From: Prevotellaceae bacterium
GTDB taxonomy: Bacteria; Bacteroidota; Bacteroidia; Bacteroidales; UBA932
Length of the DNA: 5,656 bases
Assembly: GCA_031254635.1 (NCBI GenBank)
Contig: JAIRUB010000011.1
Location: 1-5,656, forward strand
Direction of reading: 5' to 3'
Position 1 is the first letter of the stretch, and the number at the start of each line of letters is the position of its first letter. The position numbers and the translations under genes were made by a program. The notes below the pieces were generated by a model. The model had not been told where the DNA came from, did no database searches, and saw only the letters and a program-made list of their open reading frames with translations. Positions 5,438 through 5,656 of this stretch are shown here, piece after piece.

Positions 5438-5656
5438 GGTAGTGTTTCAATATAGCTGAATATTTATTATCATTGCGTGAGTAATTTTACTGTTCAATGA
5501 AGCATATAGAAATTATCCGCTGTACTTTATGTGGCTACGACGACTTGATGAAAAACGGTCAGAGTCCTAACGGTACTCAACGCTGGTTTTGCAAAGGATG
5601 CAGAAAATACTTTCTAAGAAAAATCGTCGTTGGACTTGGTATGCTGTGGATCGCAA
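5438..5656 (+). mobile_element. Left part of an IS1-family insertion sequence (internally deleted, runs off the right edge)
   Basis: The probable left end GGTAGTGTTTCAA starts at 5438 and resembles IS1-type termini, which begin GGT and then a purine-rich stretch. The first ATG follows 59 nt later, close to the distance seen in IS1 itself. It encodes an InsA-type zinc ribbon, and part of the catalytic domain follows in another frame, so the element is IS1-related but broken. The right end and any target duplication are not visible. The start coordinate rests on pattern resemblance, not on a comparison of both termini. Confidence 0.65.
5497..5656 (+). pseudogene. IS1-family transposase, zinc ribbon joined out of frame to catalytic segment
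   Basis: From the ATG at 5497 the first 39 residues form an IS1 InsA-like zinc ribbon: C9-x2-C12, then KNGQSPNGTQRWFCKGCRKYF with C32 and C35. Intact proteins then have a helix-turn-helix region of about 45 residues and a stretch with the first catalytic Asp before the block 'KKN.RWTWYA.DR'. Here that block (KNRRWTWYAVDR, 5619-5654) appears at once, but in the -1 frame. The initial frame instead continues into unrelated sequence (IVVGLGMLWIA) without a stop before the edge. I infer an internal deletion of roughly 200-300 nt that also broke the frame. IS1 makes its full transposase by -1 frameshifting on A6C, and a run of five A lies at 5619-5623, but it lacks a proper slippery heptamer and frameshifting would not restore the missing domain. 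The product cannot be an active transposase. Confidence 0.75.

Noticed and set aside
5619..5624. Programmed -1 frameshift site in the IS1-like element
   Set aside because: The run of five A is not arranged as a proper slippery heptamer in the zero frame, and shifting would still skip the HTH region and first catalytic acid.

Overview
The window looks like a Bacteroidota (Bacteroidetes) chromosome fragment, probably from the order Bacteroidales. The evidence is moderate-to-low GC with AT-rich spacers, A-rich leaders without Shine-Dalgarno sequences, TAnnTTTG-type promoter boxes, and a gene set typical of the phylum (DUF4254 next to a family 9 glycosyltransferase, a U32 protein of about 410 residues, DUF4846). 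The taxon is inferred from these traits, not from a marker gene.

Layout: five intact genes all lie on the minus strand, so transcription runs from right to left. Starting near 5258 they are a trans-isoprenyl diphosphate synthase (4281-5258), a DUF4254 protein (3664-4269) and a GT9 heptosyltransferase-like enzyme (2628-3653), separated by only 10-11 nt. After an AT-rich 88-nt spacer come a U32-family protein (1295-2539) and, 4 nt further on, a secreted DUF4846 protein (433-1290). A hairpin at 369-412 may end the transcript. A perfect 11-bp inverted repeat next to a TATCTTTG box lies in front of the first gene.

Both edges carry broken mobile elements. Positions 1-127 (minus) encode a fragment of an IS4-type DDE transposase with an upstream in-frame stop and Glu where the first catalytic Asp is expected. 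Positions 5438-5656 (plus) are the left part of an IS1-family element in which the zinc ribbon joins almost directly to the later catalytic region, in another frame, as if the HTH segment and first catalytic acid were deleted.

Functional reading: the first three genes suggest cell-envelope work (isoprenoid precursor supply and sugar transfer to a surface glycolipid), while the U32 protein belongs to a family of RNA- and quinone-hydroxylation factors. The most notable sequence feature is a pair of 7-bp-period tandem repeats lying in frame inside the glycosyltransferase gene (3123-3207). I see no evidence for a defence, CRISPR or otherwise clearly new multi-gene system; the region is mostly housekeeping genes between insertion-sequence remnants.
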